Below are positions 11,331 through 22,414 of a DNA stretch of 64,000 nt, piece by piece; positions within the stretch are counted from its first letter, which is position 1, and every line of letters begins with the position of its first letter. The stretch lies in contig JAYKKM010000495.1 of assembly GCA_035772405.1 (NCBI GenBank), positions 434,001 to 498,000 on the forward strand. Reading direction: 5' to 3'. The position numbers and the translations under genes are program-made. The notes under the pieces are model-generated. The model did not search any database, was not told where the DNA came from, and worked only from the letters and a program-made list of their open reading frames with translations. This DNA is from Chrysogorgia sp. JL179-B06. Lineage: Eukaryota > Cnidaria > Anthozoa > Scleralcyonacea > Chrysogorgiidae.

Positions 11331-13405
11331 AGGTAGTGAAAAACTCCGTGCTCGATTTCTAATACTCTTCTGTTGTACGCTCTCTTCTTTTCGTGTTCAT
11401 GTTTCAGGAGTACTTTCTCTGTAGGTTGTGATTTGTTTGATTCTGCATTGAGATGTACAATTCTAACATCAAAAAAGGCGACTTGGCCTTGCCTATAAAA
11501 GCCTCTGGCTTTAACGTCGAGCCTTGAATCATCTTCGATGTTGGATGATCTTAATTCAAAAGTTTCTCCGGTGACAGGAATCAATCTTGGTTCGATAGCG
11601 ACATCTTTGCAAACTTCAGAAAGAAGGGAGGCTTCCAAATTTCTAACATTATCATGACGGGCATGAATGAAGCCACCCTTTTTACAATCCATCACATGAG
11701 TCAGATTGAACTGCTTACCACATGGGCAGAAGCTTGGAAGATTTGAGATACATTTATCATATCTCATGGCGAGAGCATCGCGGAATTCTTCTTTGTTCAG
11801 AACGTACCCTTCATCTTCCAAAGGGAGCACGTTCAGCCAACCGGAAGCACCTTTGTCTCGAGCGAGTGAGATAGTCCTAAGTTGTTCCTGGGACAAACGT
11901 TGGTCTAGGGTATCGGCTGTATTCTTTAATCTTGTTGTTCGTAGAATCTTCAAGGATGATCTTGTATTTTCCAAGACTTGTTCGTCTGGAACCAAGGAAT
12001 TTGATTGTTGAATAATTAAATCAACAAGTTGCGTACTGAGCGTTTTCGAATTTTCAAGTTCAAAAGCAGACTCATTTTGAAGGCAGGGAATACCAAGGCC
12101 ACCATGACGCGTTGGGAGAGCAAAGATTTCCCTGTCCAAATCTGAGATTCCTTGATCAAAGAGGGTGGGCAACAAATTTTCGGCAATTACTTCTTCAACT
12201 GGCTGGAGTAGGTTGGAGATATCAGAGATAGTTCTTAAATAGTACATAAATTTATGCCTAAAACCATGAACGAATGCAAAATATGCGGCTTGAGGTTGCG
12301 ATTTGGCGATCATACTGAGTTTTTCTAATTCATTGCACCATACTGAAACATGGTTAGCAACAAATTCTTCTTTAAAGGAAGAAGAACCAATAACTGCTCC
12401 AAGTAGACTGTGCCCTTCAGTTGTGATCCGGATGTCAAGATCTTTGAACAGCTCAGCGGCCCTCGATAGATCAGACGAATCCTTCAGGATAAGCCATGAT
12501 TTACTTGGATTAACGATGTAGCCAAACTTTGCGCCGTCAGTTATTAGGCGATTTAAGAAAATCAGCAAGGAATGAAGATTCCCAGCCGCAGTCGCATCGT
12601 CGGCATACCAAACCTGTTTTACAGATTCCACCTCGACCCTTAAAGAGTAGATTAGAATCGAAATAGACACCGCATAGAAAGGCATGGCAAGAGGATCTCC
12701 CTGAGTGGTACCTTCTTGTGATAACAGCTCTCCACCACCGGCTAGGAATAATCTTGATGGGATCTGGTAGGTATTAATTAATACAATTGCCGCTCTAGGA
12801 CACATGATCAAAAAATTATGAAGCGCTACCCGTCGGTTCAAACAGTTAAACGCATTTGACGCATCGATAAGTAGAACACCCTGCGTATTATCTTCTTCAA
12901 AAATGGATTGCATGGCGTGAATGGCTGCTTCGGCACCAGCTATATGGCCAGCGCAAACCTGGATTGGCCCAGATGCTTCTTTAAAATCATTCTTTAAATC
13001 ACTGGCTAGAACTTTCCCAACCAAACGGCGAAGAATCTCACCTACTCCAATAGGTCTAATACCAGGTGCTTTATCGATTGGAATTAGCCGGTTGGCCACA
13101 TATGTTTCCAAACAGGAAGGATCCAGGCTTTCGGTGGCTAGGCGGTTGGCAAAGGAGGCGATTTGTTCCCGAAGATCTTTACCTTCTCTTTTAAATTGGT
13201 TTGAACAAAGGATACGAATAAATGAATTTGCATCAATGCCCGAGGGACCAGCGGAGCCCTTCAGAGTTCTTGCAAAGGCTAGAATTTTTTGCTCATCAAC
13301 TTGAAATCTGATAACTCGAAGATCTATAATTGGGCCAAATAGAAGACTATCTGGTTGTATAGCAGCAGGAGATGGATGCCAAAGAATACAAGTTTCTTGA
13401 TGTAC
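11312..13405 (-). CDS. Reverse transcriptase with C-terminal Zn/nuclease-like region (unit 2)
   Basis: Second copy of the RT frame at 2787-4880, also open throughout. The YADD catalytic box, the QGDPLAMPF motif B, the CPCGK...HVMDC knuckle and the RLDVKA/FFDVRIV nuclease-like segment are all kept. The few differences seen do not interrupt it. An uninterrupted long RT frame next to decayed genes suggests a younger insertion than its surroundings. Confidence 0.75.
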   Translation of the reverse strand, partial: VHQETCILWHPSPAAIQPDSLLFGPIIDLRVIRFQVDEQKILAFARTLKGSAGPSGIDANSFIRILCSNQFKREGKDLREQIASFANRLATESLDPSCLETYVANRLIPIDKAPGIRPIGVGEILRRLVGKVLASDLKNDFKEASGPIQVCAGHIAGAEAAIHAMQSIFEEDNTQGVLLIDASNAFNCLNRRVALHNFLIMCPRAAIVLINTYQIPSRLFLAGGGELLSQEGTTQGDPLAMPFYAVSISILIYSLRVEVESVKQVWYADDATAAGNLHSLLIFLNRLITDGAKFGYIVNPSKSWLILKDSSDLSRAAELFKDLDIRITTEGHSLLGAVIGSSSFKEEFVANHVSVWCNELEKLSMIAKSQPQAAYFAFVHGFRHKFMYYLRTISDISNLLQPVEEVIAENLLPTLFDQGISDLDREIFALPTRHGGLGIPCLQNESAFELENSKTLSTQLVDLIIQQSNSLVPDEQVLENTRSSLKILRTTRLKNTADTLDQRLSQEQLRTISLARDKGASGWLNVLPLEDEGYVLNKEEFRDALAMRYDKCISNLPSFCPCGKQFNLTHVMDCKKGGFIHARHDNVRNLEASLLSEVCKDVAIEPRLIPVTGETFELRSSNIEDDSRLDVKARGFYRQGQVAFFDVRIVHLNAESNKSQPTEKVLLKHEHEKKRAYNRRVLEIEHGVFHYLVMSHA

Positions 13406-13563
13406 TTATGGGAAACATTTTGGAAGTTCAGCGATCAAAGCGGAAAAAGTCGAAGGGAAGAAAATCAAAGCAAATCAAAAAATCAAAAAATATTGCAACT
13501 AAGGAAAAACCGGACAAGGAAACAGCAATCAAAGCACATATCAGCAGATTTCAGCCAAACTAG
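13372..13563 (+). pseudogene. Probable transposase C-terminal remnant (unit 2)
   Basis: Second copy of the lysine-rich frame at 4847-5038. It overlaps the extreme 5' open end of the reverse transcriptase on the other strand. Confidence 0.35.
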
Positions 13564-13869
13564 AATTATTTACCATCACAGGACAATGCACCCTGAGGCA
13601 CCTTACTTTGTCTAACACCAGATGATTTTACTCCATTTAATGCCAGAGGATTTTACACTGTCTAACACCAGACGATTTTACTTGTCAATTAGATGTGCGG
13701 TTGCATCATACTTTATGCAAGTTGCTTGACAATTTTACTGTCTAATGCTACATGATACTGCTTGGTTGTAATCACATGGATTTCAATTATTTCTTTATAC
13801 ATTAGGGTCTACAAGTTTACCAAACTTAAAGACTTACATACTAAATTGGAGAACCAAAACTGTTTAGTC

Positions 13870-14713
13870 CTCTTCCTCAGACGGTGGCCTAAAACCAACA
13901 TACGTATGGTTGTCCTCTTGTCTACACCACAAGATGGCAGGACTACCCTTACATGCCTTCCAAGAACCCCCAACCTAATCGTGCAAGTTGCCGATAAGCA
14001 ACATGTCTGTTTCTTTGATGTTCAGGACCTTCAAATGGGTTGTCATACTGCTGCTTGGATTGATACCATGCTGTTCTGATTGTACCCAGTGATTTAGACA
14101 CACTGCAGCAAATGCTGGATTATCAGTTATACAAGTAAGGGGCTTTTCTAGTTTCTCAATGATCATGGCTTCTTCATTGAGAGACAATATTTCTGTAATT
14201 TCCTTGCAGCAAACAGATTCATCAACTCTATCCATTATTTGACAATGTCCACATTTACACCTGACACAAGTACATAAATAAACTTAATATGCATCGATTT
14301 TTTATAATGGCAAAATACCCTACATAATTTCTGTAGACTCAACTATACAATTGACGGCCGGTGAATGAGCACGGTTTACATTAATTTTGTACAACTAACA
14401 ACAGATACTGTACTATAATTAAGTGAAACAGTATTGAGACTGCATTGACTGAATTATTAGTCTGTATTGAATGAAACAAATTGAACCTTTCCAAATTATT
14501 TAGGCGATCTTCACCATTGGCAGAATCTGAATCTCCCTCGTTATCGCTCTCGTTGCTGTTTTCATCCGAACTTGACAGCTCTCTCCTTGGCTCGAATAAA
14601 TATGGCTGAAGTGAATATTCTGCTTCATCGCCTTCAATCTTAATGTCTGGCTGTTCACACGGTACAAAATATTCATCTACATCGGAAGAACTACTAGAAC
14701 TTGATCGCGACAT
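13870..14713 (-). pseudogene. Decayed two-exon gene with P2X7-like zinc domain (unit 2)
   Basis: Second copy: exon 1 is 14487-14713 and exon 2 starts at 14260, with the same CKCGHC, CCKEI and CITDNPAF blocks and the same frameshift after CLNHWV. The frameshifts are shared by both copies, so the gene was already broken before the duplication. Confidence 0.6.
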
Positions 14714-15119
14714 CGTTAAAAAAGTTTAGAAATCGAATAAACGCTCGAAATTGAGAAAAGTTGTGAAAATATTGGTCAACAACAGATCTCGTTCTTGTTC
14801 GAGTAGTTTTCTATCACTCAATGACGTCACAGCACTCAAAGATAAACTATTTTCGCGTCCCCCCCAGTTTGAACAAACATGGCGGCGGTAATGGGCGACA
14901 AAATCAGTAAAACAAAGTTAAATATCTCGGCAAAGAAAAATAATTGAGGAGAACGACTTCATCGATCGCGTTGTCAACATCCAATGAAATTGGAAAATTA
15001 TCCGAAGAATCGAATTCGTTGTTGGAATCATTATCCTGTATCCTAAACGGAAGGGAACACAGGGAACAGGTCCATTCCAAATAATATTTGAAAGTTACAT
15101 GCGAAATGCCTTCGTATGA

Positions 15120-15479
15120 CTAAAGGAACCATGTATTACACTCAGCACGTAGAAGAGCATCTTGATTATTACGAATGTTCTTCTCACACTCCTTGCATGG
15201 ATATTTAGGAACTCGTTTAAAGACAGGCCCAGGATTAGTTTGAATATGCCGGGATAAAATGATGCGTCTTAGCTGAAAGCTACTCGTCCCATTAGTTGAA
15301 TACAGAATTCTGCTGGGCAAATACAGTTTAGCACGTCCACGATTTCGACCATTTATTTCTCCGGTATTTAGGATATCCAATGTAGTGAAAGAAATCTGCC
15401 AACATCCCAAAGCAATTTTATCTCGTTTCAGTTGATTATAGAGAGCCAAATGAGCAGTAATAAAACGAAAAATGAACAA
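15120..15479 (-). pseudogene. Non-LTR retroelement 5' ORF fragment (unit 2)
   Basis: Second copy of the fragment at 6595-6954 with the TNPGP motif and the partial CKEC...AEC zinc finger. No downstream endonuclease or RT in frame. Confidence 0.45.
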
Positions 15480-15986
15480 GTATATAGAACTCGGCTGTAG
15501 TCAACTGAGCGCCATTGTTCTACATAATCTGTATGATATTAGTTGTTAAATAACTAAATAAACTTGGTAAGTTATATAATTTCCGTATGGTATGCGGTTA
15601 AAACGTCACCACGAATCAGCTCTATAGCCACTCATAATCCATGATATGCATTCAATGTTCAAATGTCATAATATATACCTCATTAGACATTAATAGAAAG
15701 ATAGAGTGGAAGTGTAGCTGTAGTCAATAGTATAGAATATGGGGCTACCAGGCCACTTTTCAAAAATTGGATTTACTTTGGCAGTACCAGGCCACTTTTG
15801 TGAAATTGGATTTATTCTAAAGTCTATATATTTTCTCGTGTGTGGGTATATGGTGGGGTTGTTGTATAGTGGTGTTGGTACGCAGTTAGGTGGTTACGTA
15901 CTATAACTTGGTTATGTTTGGTGGGGATTGTTGCAGTTCAGTCAGATGGATCTTGGTATTAGTTCAAATATATTGTTTCGATACGC

Positions 15987-16094
15987 GTCGTTTTACGAGT
16001 CGTCTCGAAATGTGTCGTTTTACGAGTCGTCTCGAAACGTGTCGTTTTACGAGTCGTCTCGAAATGTGTCGTTTTACGAGTCGTCTCGAAATGT
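15987..16094 (+). repeat. 27-bp minisatellite, 4 copies (unit 2)
   Basis: Same four-copy array as 7462-7569, same unit and same C/T variant in the second copy. Confidence 0.9.
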
Positions 16095-16156
16095 GCTGTA
16101 AAGTGTGTCGATAAATTAGTTAAATTATAAATTTTTTCTTTTTATTGAATCTAGTT

Positions 16157-19100
16157 TTATTTTATTTTATAATGTCCGTACGCGTAGCTACTAATACCAT
16201 CTTTAAGGATGTATCTTTTATCGTCGAAACAACTCAGTGATATTTTGTTTATCTCATAACTACCTAGTTGGTGGTTACTACTTCTTATGGCTCTCATCTT
16301 GTGGGATATTTGTTTATTATTTAATAAAACATCCTTGTAGCTATCGTGTCTTATGTTTTTTCTCACGACGCTCTTCTTAACACCTTTAGCAGTCTTTCCA
16401 CCTTTTCAATCTTCTTTTAGGTAGCTATACATCTTAGATCTTAGACCTACGAACTCGATGATGGGGACTCCTGACGTTTCGTCTTTCATTTTACCAATAA
16501 CTTTCTTGTTTGTGGTATCAAAGTATGGAGATGACTTATCATATCCACTAAAGTCAAACATGTTTCTGTCAGCGTAGATGTCTTTATATATGTCGTCCGT
16601 CTCAATCTCATATGTTAAACTGTCTGTGTCGGTGAACAGTAACTTGGAACTGTATTTCTTCTTGATATAGTTGTAGTGAAAGTCGTACATTAATAATTTC
16701 GATAGATCGAGAATACACATACCTACATATGCTGGCTTGTTTAGAGTTAGCGTTTCTTTGATCCTATGTACAGCTACTAAGTTGTCGTTAAATATCTTAC
16801 TGCTTACAAAGGTAGGTTTAGAGGCGAGCTTCTTCAGTTTGTCTTCACTTGTCACCAGTTCAACACTTCAACGTTGACACGTTTTCGAAGATTTTCCATG
16901 GTCTTCCCGAAGACACTGTTATTCATCAGTTTGAAGAAATCCTTTTCGAAGTCGTTCTTAGCGTTTGTTCTTTTGACTGTGTTGAAGTCAATATAGTCTT
17001 TCAACCATGGAGACTGATTAAACTGTAATACTCTATATACCTTACTTACCTTCATTCCTAAGGACTTGTACAGCTGCAAGTTCCTGTAGTGCACTACATA
17101 TCTCTTCTTGTTGTTTAGACTTGGTATCAACTTGTTTACCTCTCCTATGGATATATTGAATTTGTCTTTTATTGCTCTGCAATAGTCAGACAGTTTATCA
17201 ACCTCTACTCTAGTCCTCTCTGGTGCTAGTGGATAGTCGTTGTGTAAGTCGTGTAACTCCTTTGGGTACTCCAGATCAACCTCTAGTAGTAGTCCTTTGC
17301 TTGAGTCATCCTTATATTTACCAAGGTTGAACTTCTTGATCCACTTGAATCCTCCAGTTGGTAGGTACTGAATATAGGTTATTAGCGTCTAGATATACTA
17401 TGTATTTCGATGACTTGCTACTATCGTAGTCCTTCATATATTTGTTATTAGCCTTACCATATCTATGTGTAATGCAAGAGACACCACCTCGCATTCCTTT
17501 CTCAATGAACTGAAACATATCGATATCAGTCATCAACTCTAGTTTCACTCCTGTCATCTTTAGAGCAGCGTCCCATGATAGTCCTGGTGATGTGAAGTAG
17601 TGGCAAGGATCTAGTTGGTAGTACTGCTTGCATGTCTTTCTGAAGTTCTCAAACACGTCAGACAATAGTAACACATCAGTCTTGAGGTACACGTCGTGGT
17701 ACTCACCCATATTATTCAAATCGAACGTCTTCCACACTTCTTGTGCGTGTTCATAGTCAGCGTCTGGTATATGTTCGTCGTTTAGCACACTGTAGAAGCT
17801 CTCCTTTGAGGGTAGCTTTGTGTCTTCGAACTTGTCGAAACTATCCATATAGTCATATGGGGGTACACACCCTTTCTTGATACTAGTTTTAGCTCCTTGT
17901 CAGTGAATACCTCTGATGTGTTTTTTAAACACTCTTTAGGAAGGTTGTTAACCAAGCTGTCTAGACTAGAACCCATGAATTGGAAACTGTCGATGAATAC
18001 GAGGCTTTTTCCTAACATGAAAGCCATGTATTTCTCCATGTTGTTTGGTATCACGTTGATGTTCTGCCCAAGTCCTCCAATATTTTGCATTATGAAGTGA
18101 CTATCATATCCTCTCAAGTTGTGGAACACCACTGGTATTTTGTTGGTTAGTCTATGGTTTCTATTACATAATTGATGTGTAGAGCCTCTATACTTACAAG
18201 TCACATGACAATGATCTCTAACTCTTGTGTCTCCACTTTTATATGTTTCATCACAAATGTGACATTTAGTTGCTTCCTAGAAGTTAGTCTTATCAGCGGA
18301 AGTCATGATCATGTCTTTGTTAAAGTGTTCCTTTTTGACGTTGTCACAATACTTAACCTCTTCAAGCATCTTTTTCATAAACTTTTTGACTGCGTTCTCA
18401 CCGCGGAACGTCTCAACAGGTTTACTGTACTTGTTGTCATAGCAGCAGACTACCTTATAACCATACCCACAGTCCGTGTGTTGTTGATACTTACTAGTAT
18501 ACGACTTGTCTGACGATGGTGTCACTGTGCTTATCTTCTCTAAGATCGCCTCGAAGTCTGCGTATATGACGAACGGAACATCTAGTTGTTTGTGAAAATT
18601 TTTGTATTTCAACGTATTGTTTCCTTTTTCAGGCATCTTGATTGCCTGCTTTCCGTTAACCACTATACAATTCTCTACGTGGTTCTTTAGTATAGCTTCT
18701 GTGCTAAAGCACTGTAGACAGTATCTACAAAAGTTTTTCTTGCTTTTGTGTTTTGTCTGGTTGTGCATAAATCTGTTGAAATCCTTGATGTACACATAGT
18801 GTTGTTTATTACCACTCGTTATTAGCAACAGATCCATATGGTCTTCGTTACTTTCTTTGGATACGTGTATTGGGAACGGCTGCTTGTTTTCATACCCAAA
18901 CACATTGATGTTTATATTATTTTTGATTTCTATTTTGTTATACTGTTTAACTGATACTGGGAAGTCAATCCCCTCGTAGTCTACAGTGTTAACGTTTCTC
19001 TTATGTTTTGACACTCTTTGCGGTTTGTTATCTACTGGGTTCTTGTGTAGTATGTGACACCACATAAAACACTTATTGTCGTCGTTCCTTATGTTAATCA

Positions 19101-19650
19101 AACCCTTTAACGCATTCCTCAGTTCTGTTGGTAGCTCAACATAACTGGATCCTTTTAGAGGTTCGTATACTACCACGTTCACGTAGTGGTCGTCTATTTT
19201 GTCTATAACCCATCCAGACCCCTCTGATATCCACACAGCGATTCGGTTTAGTATCTCTTCGCTAGACTGTTTTGCAGACCTATATATATCACTAATACTA
19301 GATATCGTCTTAGTATTACAGTTGAAGTACACTTCTTTATGTGTAGTTCTGTCGTCGTCCAGTTGTTTCTCTTACGTCACTTTTAGTGTCTCAGCGTATT
19401 TCAAACCTCTTAGTCTATCCAACTCTTTTGTCAGTGTTAGGCTCACAACGACCCTTGACTTGTTTAGTTGTTGTAGTGGATCTTTGTTGTTGATCACCTC
19501 GACACTATACGATCTAGTATACCCTCTTAGAGCTGTCCGTGTCTGTACCACTGTGGGGAACTGACTAGGTTTCTCTAGGAGTGCTCTCTGTTTCTCTATG
19601 AAGAGCTTGAGTTTTCGCAGCCTTGCTGTAAAGTTTCTCTCCCGTAACAA
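16157..19650 (-). pseudogene. Polinton-type PolB pseudogene, nearly full length
   Basis: The only copy that runs through the whole polymerase. From the N-terminus: LRGYTRSYSVEVI and the GW(V/T)IDKID region. Then QPFPIHVSKES, a FCRYCLQCF zinc knuckle, exonuclease I VIYADFEAI, exonuclease II FHNLRGYDSHFIM, exonuclease III, motif A (damaged), motif B KLMNNSVFGK and motif C FTDTDSL. It is spread over at least seven frames, with breaks near 19350, 18280 (stop beside CHIC), 17860, 17390, 16855 and 16390. No integrase, capsid or ATPase gene accompanies it, so the rest of this older Polinton has been lost. It belongs to the same broad family as the PolB at 44931-48542 but is clearly divergent from it. 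Confidence 0.9.
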
Positions 19651-19680
19651 AACACGTGCTCGTGTTATTCTGACCCTAGT

Positions 19681-19724
19681 CAGGGGCGGATCCAGAGGGG
19701 TGCCACCGTGGCTAAAGCCACGGT
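19681..19724. repeat. hAT-like terminal motif and perfect 8-bp hairpin
   Basis: CAGGGGCGGATCCAGA at 19681 looks like the terminal inverted repeat that starts many hAT-type elements and MITEs. It is followed by ACCGTGGC-TAAA-GCCACGGT (19705-19724), a perfect stem of 8 bp with a 4-nt loop. The matching second end was not found nearby, so the element is partial or misidentified. Confidence 0.4.
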
Positions 19725-19773
19725 CAGATTTTCCTAATTAAATAATTAAAACTAATTACTACTTAGTTATAAT

Positions 19774-19806
19774 TTAATAATAATAATAATAATGATAATA
19801 ATAATG
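19774..19806 (+). repeat. AAT-type microsatellite
   Basis: Run of TAA/AAT triplets with one GAT interruption. Simple sequence, no coding signal. Confidence 0.85.
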
Positions 19807-20003
19807 TTAAACACATTGATGAATTCTCGAAATCATTTATTTCGAGAAAGTTATAAGCATCACTAGCCAATTGCTAGCGCCGCGGAAAGCAATATTTACG
19901 GTCTAAATGAGCCCGCAATCGCCACCGGGCAGCTGCGAAGGCCGAGGTGATGTCGAGTGTGATACCGACAGTTCAGCGAACCCACGGTCATAAATGGTCA
20001 TAA

Positions 20004-20090
20004 ATGCCGGTGCCACTGTTAAAAATGGCCGGGGCCACGGTAGAAATGGCCGGAGCCACGGTAGAAATGGCCGGTGCCACGGTTCCGATC
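20004..20090 (+). repeat. 21-bp GC-rich minisatellite
   Basis: About four copies of a 21-bp unit of the form GGCCGGNGCCACGGTAGAAAT; the outer units are diverged. It shares the GCCACGG core with the hairpin at 19705-19724, so both may come from one element. Confidence 0.75.
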
Positions 20091-20099
20091 AGGCCTTGT

Positions 20100-20189
20100 C
20101 CCAAATATAGTAATTTCACCGGTGCCCTCTCCCAAATATAGGCATTTCACCGGTGCTCTGCTCCCAAATATAGGCATTTCACCGGTGCC
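20100..20189 (+). repeat. Minisatellite, 3 units of ~30 bp
   Basis: Three units containing CCCAAATATAGGCATTTCACC followed by GGTGC (the first has TAGTAATTT). It lies directly after the 21-bp array. Confidence 0.8.
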
Positions 20190-20208
20190 ATTGTTAACAT
20201 TTAGCCTC

Positions 20209-20242
20209 TAGCCTGCTCGCTTCCCAGGCTGCGAGCAGGCTA
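20209..20242. repeat. Perfect 12-bp hairpin
   Basis: TAGCCTGCTCGC and its exact complement GCGAGCAGGCTA are separated by 10 nt. It could be a MITE end or a cruciform. From here to about 21030 (AT-rich) I see no convincing gene; a minus frame at 20256-20510 has no recognisable content. Confidence 0.7.
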
Positions 20243-21032
20243 ATAATATAGTTCTTCATTTTATCGACAAAAATGGCTGGTCACAGCGACTGTCTCGGCG
20301 TCCTGCGTCAGCTAGTTCATTGCTCAAAGTGACGATTCGTGTGAACAGGAATTGGTTTCTTTGCGGAAGCAGTGCAAAAGGAAGGTTTTGGAGGGAAAAA
20401 TCGAGTGAAGCGCGATTTATCTGTTTGTTTATATGCAAATGTCCAAGAGCCAGAAGTTGCGGTCTGATCAACGCTGCCCAGTAAGGTATGTACTTATAAA
20501 TGCCATGCATATATTAATATATACATATCTAATAGTGTTTCAATGTAAATTATGTAACATGTTCATTAGGGATAACACAATTGTTACGAAGTCGAAGAGC
20601 TGAGTAATAGCCTAGTCTAGTGCAAGTTATTAATCGAATGAATTAAATATACATAACCATTCGACTCGACAAGTATTAATTATAATTGTACACTAGTCGA
20701 GTAGCACTGCTGTTTGGTTGCTTATAAGGTATTTTTCATCGTTATACTTATTTACAAAAACATTTATCAATTTGAACAAATATCGAATAAAACTGAATAA
20801 TATATCCTTAGTCAGATGTAACACATTATATTCTTATACAATGTAATACAATATGAAATAATAGTACTAAAAATACTTACTTAGTTGCTTGAACACTATT
20901 CAGCTAAAGCACTCGTATTAAATAATTGATATATATTTCTAAATGTAAATACAATGATCGATGTTCTAATGTGACCTACTGTGATCTCAATATTAATGTG
21001 CTCATATTATACAAATATCCCTTACAGAAAAA

Positions 21033-21178
21033 GTCTATAGGCGTCTATAGGCACCTATAGGCGTCTATAGGCTAATGGGGGTTTCATTATAGGTCGCCTA
21101 TAGAAAATGTTCCAATTTCCTATAGCTTATAGGTTGCCTATAGACATGAGTAGTAATATATATATATATATATATATC
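21033..21178. repeat. CTATAGGC repeats with inverted copy, then TA microsatellite
   Basis: GTCTATAGGC occurs at 21033, 21043 and 21063 (with a variant at 21053) and inverted as GCCTATAGAC at 21136-21145. A (TA)n run follows to 21178. The inverted arrangement suggests a small element end or simple satellite decay. Confidence 0.6.
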
Positions 21179-21388
21179 AATGTGTTTGGGATTGGAACCG
21201 AGCTCTAAGCCAATCAGAATCAAGAATGATTTGAATGGACCAATCAGAGCACAGCACAATCCCAAATTTCCAGGGGGGTTGAAACATTTTAAGGTGTGGT
21301 CACCCTGTATAGAACGACCAGCCATCAAATCAGGGGGGATATGCACCTGGTCGTATACAAGAGGTTTTTTGTGAATTTTGTATATATT

Positions 21389-21499
21389 TATCTCATGAAA
21401 CCTGGTGTTGTTGTACGACCAGTTTTTGGTTTAACCTTGAGTTTGACGACCAGAGAGAGAGAGGTCAATCAAGGTGATCGTAGTCAATTTCATGAGATA
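21389..21499. repeat. 12-bp inverted repeat near the AT-rich element border
   Basis: TATCTCATGAAA (21389-21400) and TTTCATGAGATA (21488-21499) are exact complements about 90 bp apart. The copies flank a segment with GACGACCAGAG/GTACGACCAG motifs. No gene is evident between 21180 and 21830. The composition shifts to strongly AT-rich after about 21600, so the left end of virus 1 may lie in this stretch. Confidence 0.4.
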
Positions 21500-21834
21500 G
21501 ATATTTTAAAATTCAAAAAAAACAACTTTATAAACGACCATCATACCTCACCCAATGTGATTTATACTTACACGTACCAAAAAAACTTCATATTATTTTT
21601 TATTGGAAGAGTTGTACGTTGAAATAAAAATAATCAAATTTTGGTTTATAGAATTAATCATAGAAATTTCCGCCATGGAGCTCTTACCTCGACGCCATCT
21701 TATGGCCGAATGACTGATATTCCTTAGTTACGGTATTTTTAAAATGGATATTTCTCAAAATATTTTTAGATGATATGTCTCAAATAATTATTTCGTGTTT
21801 TTAAATAGATGAAATATATCCCAAAAAAAAAAAG

Positions 21835-21840
21835 TATAAA
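21835..21840 (+). promoter_or_regulatory. TATA box
   Basis: AGTATAAA, 37 nt before the ATG at 21872. One of a recurring set in virus 1. Confidence 0.5.
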
Positions 21841-21871
21841 AACTGATATTATAAAAATCATAATTACAATC

Positions 21872-22072
21872 ATGGCAGAATCAGAGGAAGAAGTAATAAA
21901 TCTTTTACATCTTAAAATATATAAGGATGCTGATTTATTTCGTGATTGCAAGGATTCTAAGTTTTATGCTGTGGTTTATATGAAAGAGGATTTTATTCAT
22001 TTTGGTAACGATCGTCGAGCGTTAGTAGTAAAAGATCTCAAACTATCATCACTATCAGAATCACCATCCTGA
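21872..22072 (+). CDS. Small accessory protein, 66 aa
   Basis: Starts MAESEEEVINLL. The frame can be pushed further upstream, but the TATA box at 21835 places the start at this ATG. It contains FYAVVYMKEDFIHF, which resembles LQGVVYLKEARIDIF in the next plus-strand gene (22415-22855), so the two are likely diverged paralogs of an accessory family. No known domain. Its last ~25 codons overlap the end of the minus-strand frame 21997-22248. Confidence 0.5.
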   Translation: MAESEEEVINLLHLKIYKDADLFRDCKDSKFYAVVYMKEDFIHFGNDRRALVVKDLKLSSLSESPS

Positions 22073-22248
22073 ATAGGTTTGACGGGTTTAAAGTCTTCGA
22101 AATTAAACACTTTCGACGTATACGTATCCGTATCCCGTACACGTACACCGTACGCGTATCCTTCTCCTTTATCGTTGTAATCCCATATAAGAGGGGAACC
22201 ATTCAAGGGTATGGGTTCTCCATCGGAAGCTTCTTCTTTCGTCGCCAT
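21997..22248 (-). CDS. Hypothetical acidic protein, 83 aa
   Basis: Starts MATKEEASDGEPIPLNG with a true ATG. A TATA-like box on the minus strand (22312-22319) lies about 64 nt upstream. Acidic and Ser/Asp-rich towards the end (DGDSDSDDS). No domain recognised. Its 3' end overlaps the convergent gene 21872-22072 by about 76 nt, which lowers confidence in one of the two tails. Confidence 0.45.
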   Translation of the reverse strand: MATKEEASDGEPIPLNGSPLIWDYNDKGEGYAYGVRVRDTDTYTSKVFNFEDFKPVKPIQDGDSDSDDSLRSFTTNARRSLPK

Positions 22249-22367
22249 TTTTTCTTAAACTAAGTTTGTAGAGGGACAATTACGTATAAATGAAAAAGAA
22301 AAGTTTCAGCTTATTTATATGAAAGTTTTTTGAGAAAAATTTTTTTTCATTTCTACAAAACCTGGGG

Positions 22368-22375
22368 TATAAAAA
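22368..22375 (+). promoter_or_regulatory. TATA box
   Basis: GGTATAAAAAA, about 47 nt before the ATG at 22415. Confidence 0.5.
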
Positions 22376-22414
22376 ACGATATCATAAAAAAAATGGTCAG
22401 TTATTTTGTTGAAG

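Larger units (their letters stand above)
9527..18050. repeat. Tandem unit 2 of the ~8.52 kb direct repeat
   Basis: Almost base-for-base copy of 1006-9526. It ends inside PolB at about 18050, after TTGTTTGGTAT, where the sequence continues uninterrupted into the N-terminal half of the same PolB pseudogene. This last copy therefore shows the ancestral right-hand context. The other copies show the new junction made by the duplication. Confidence 0.9.
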
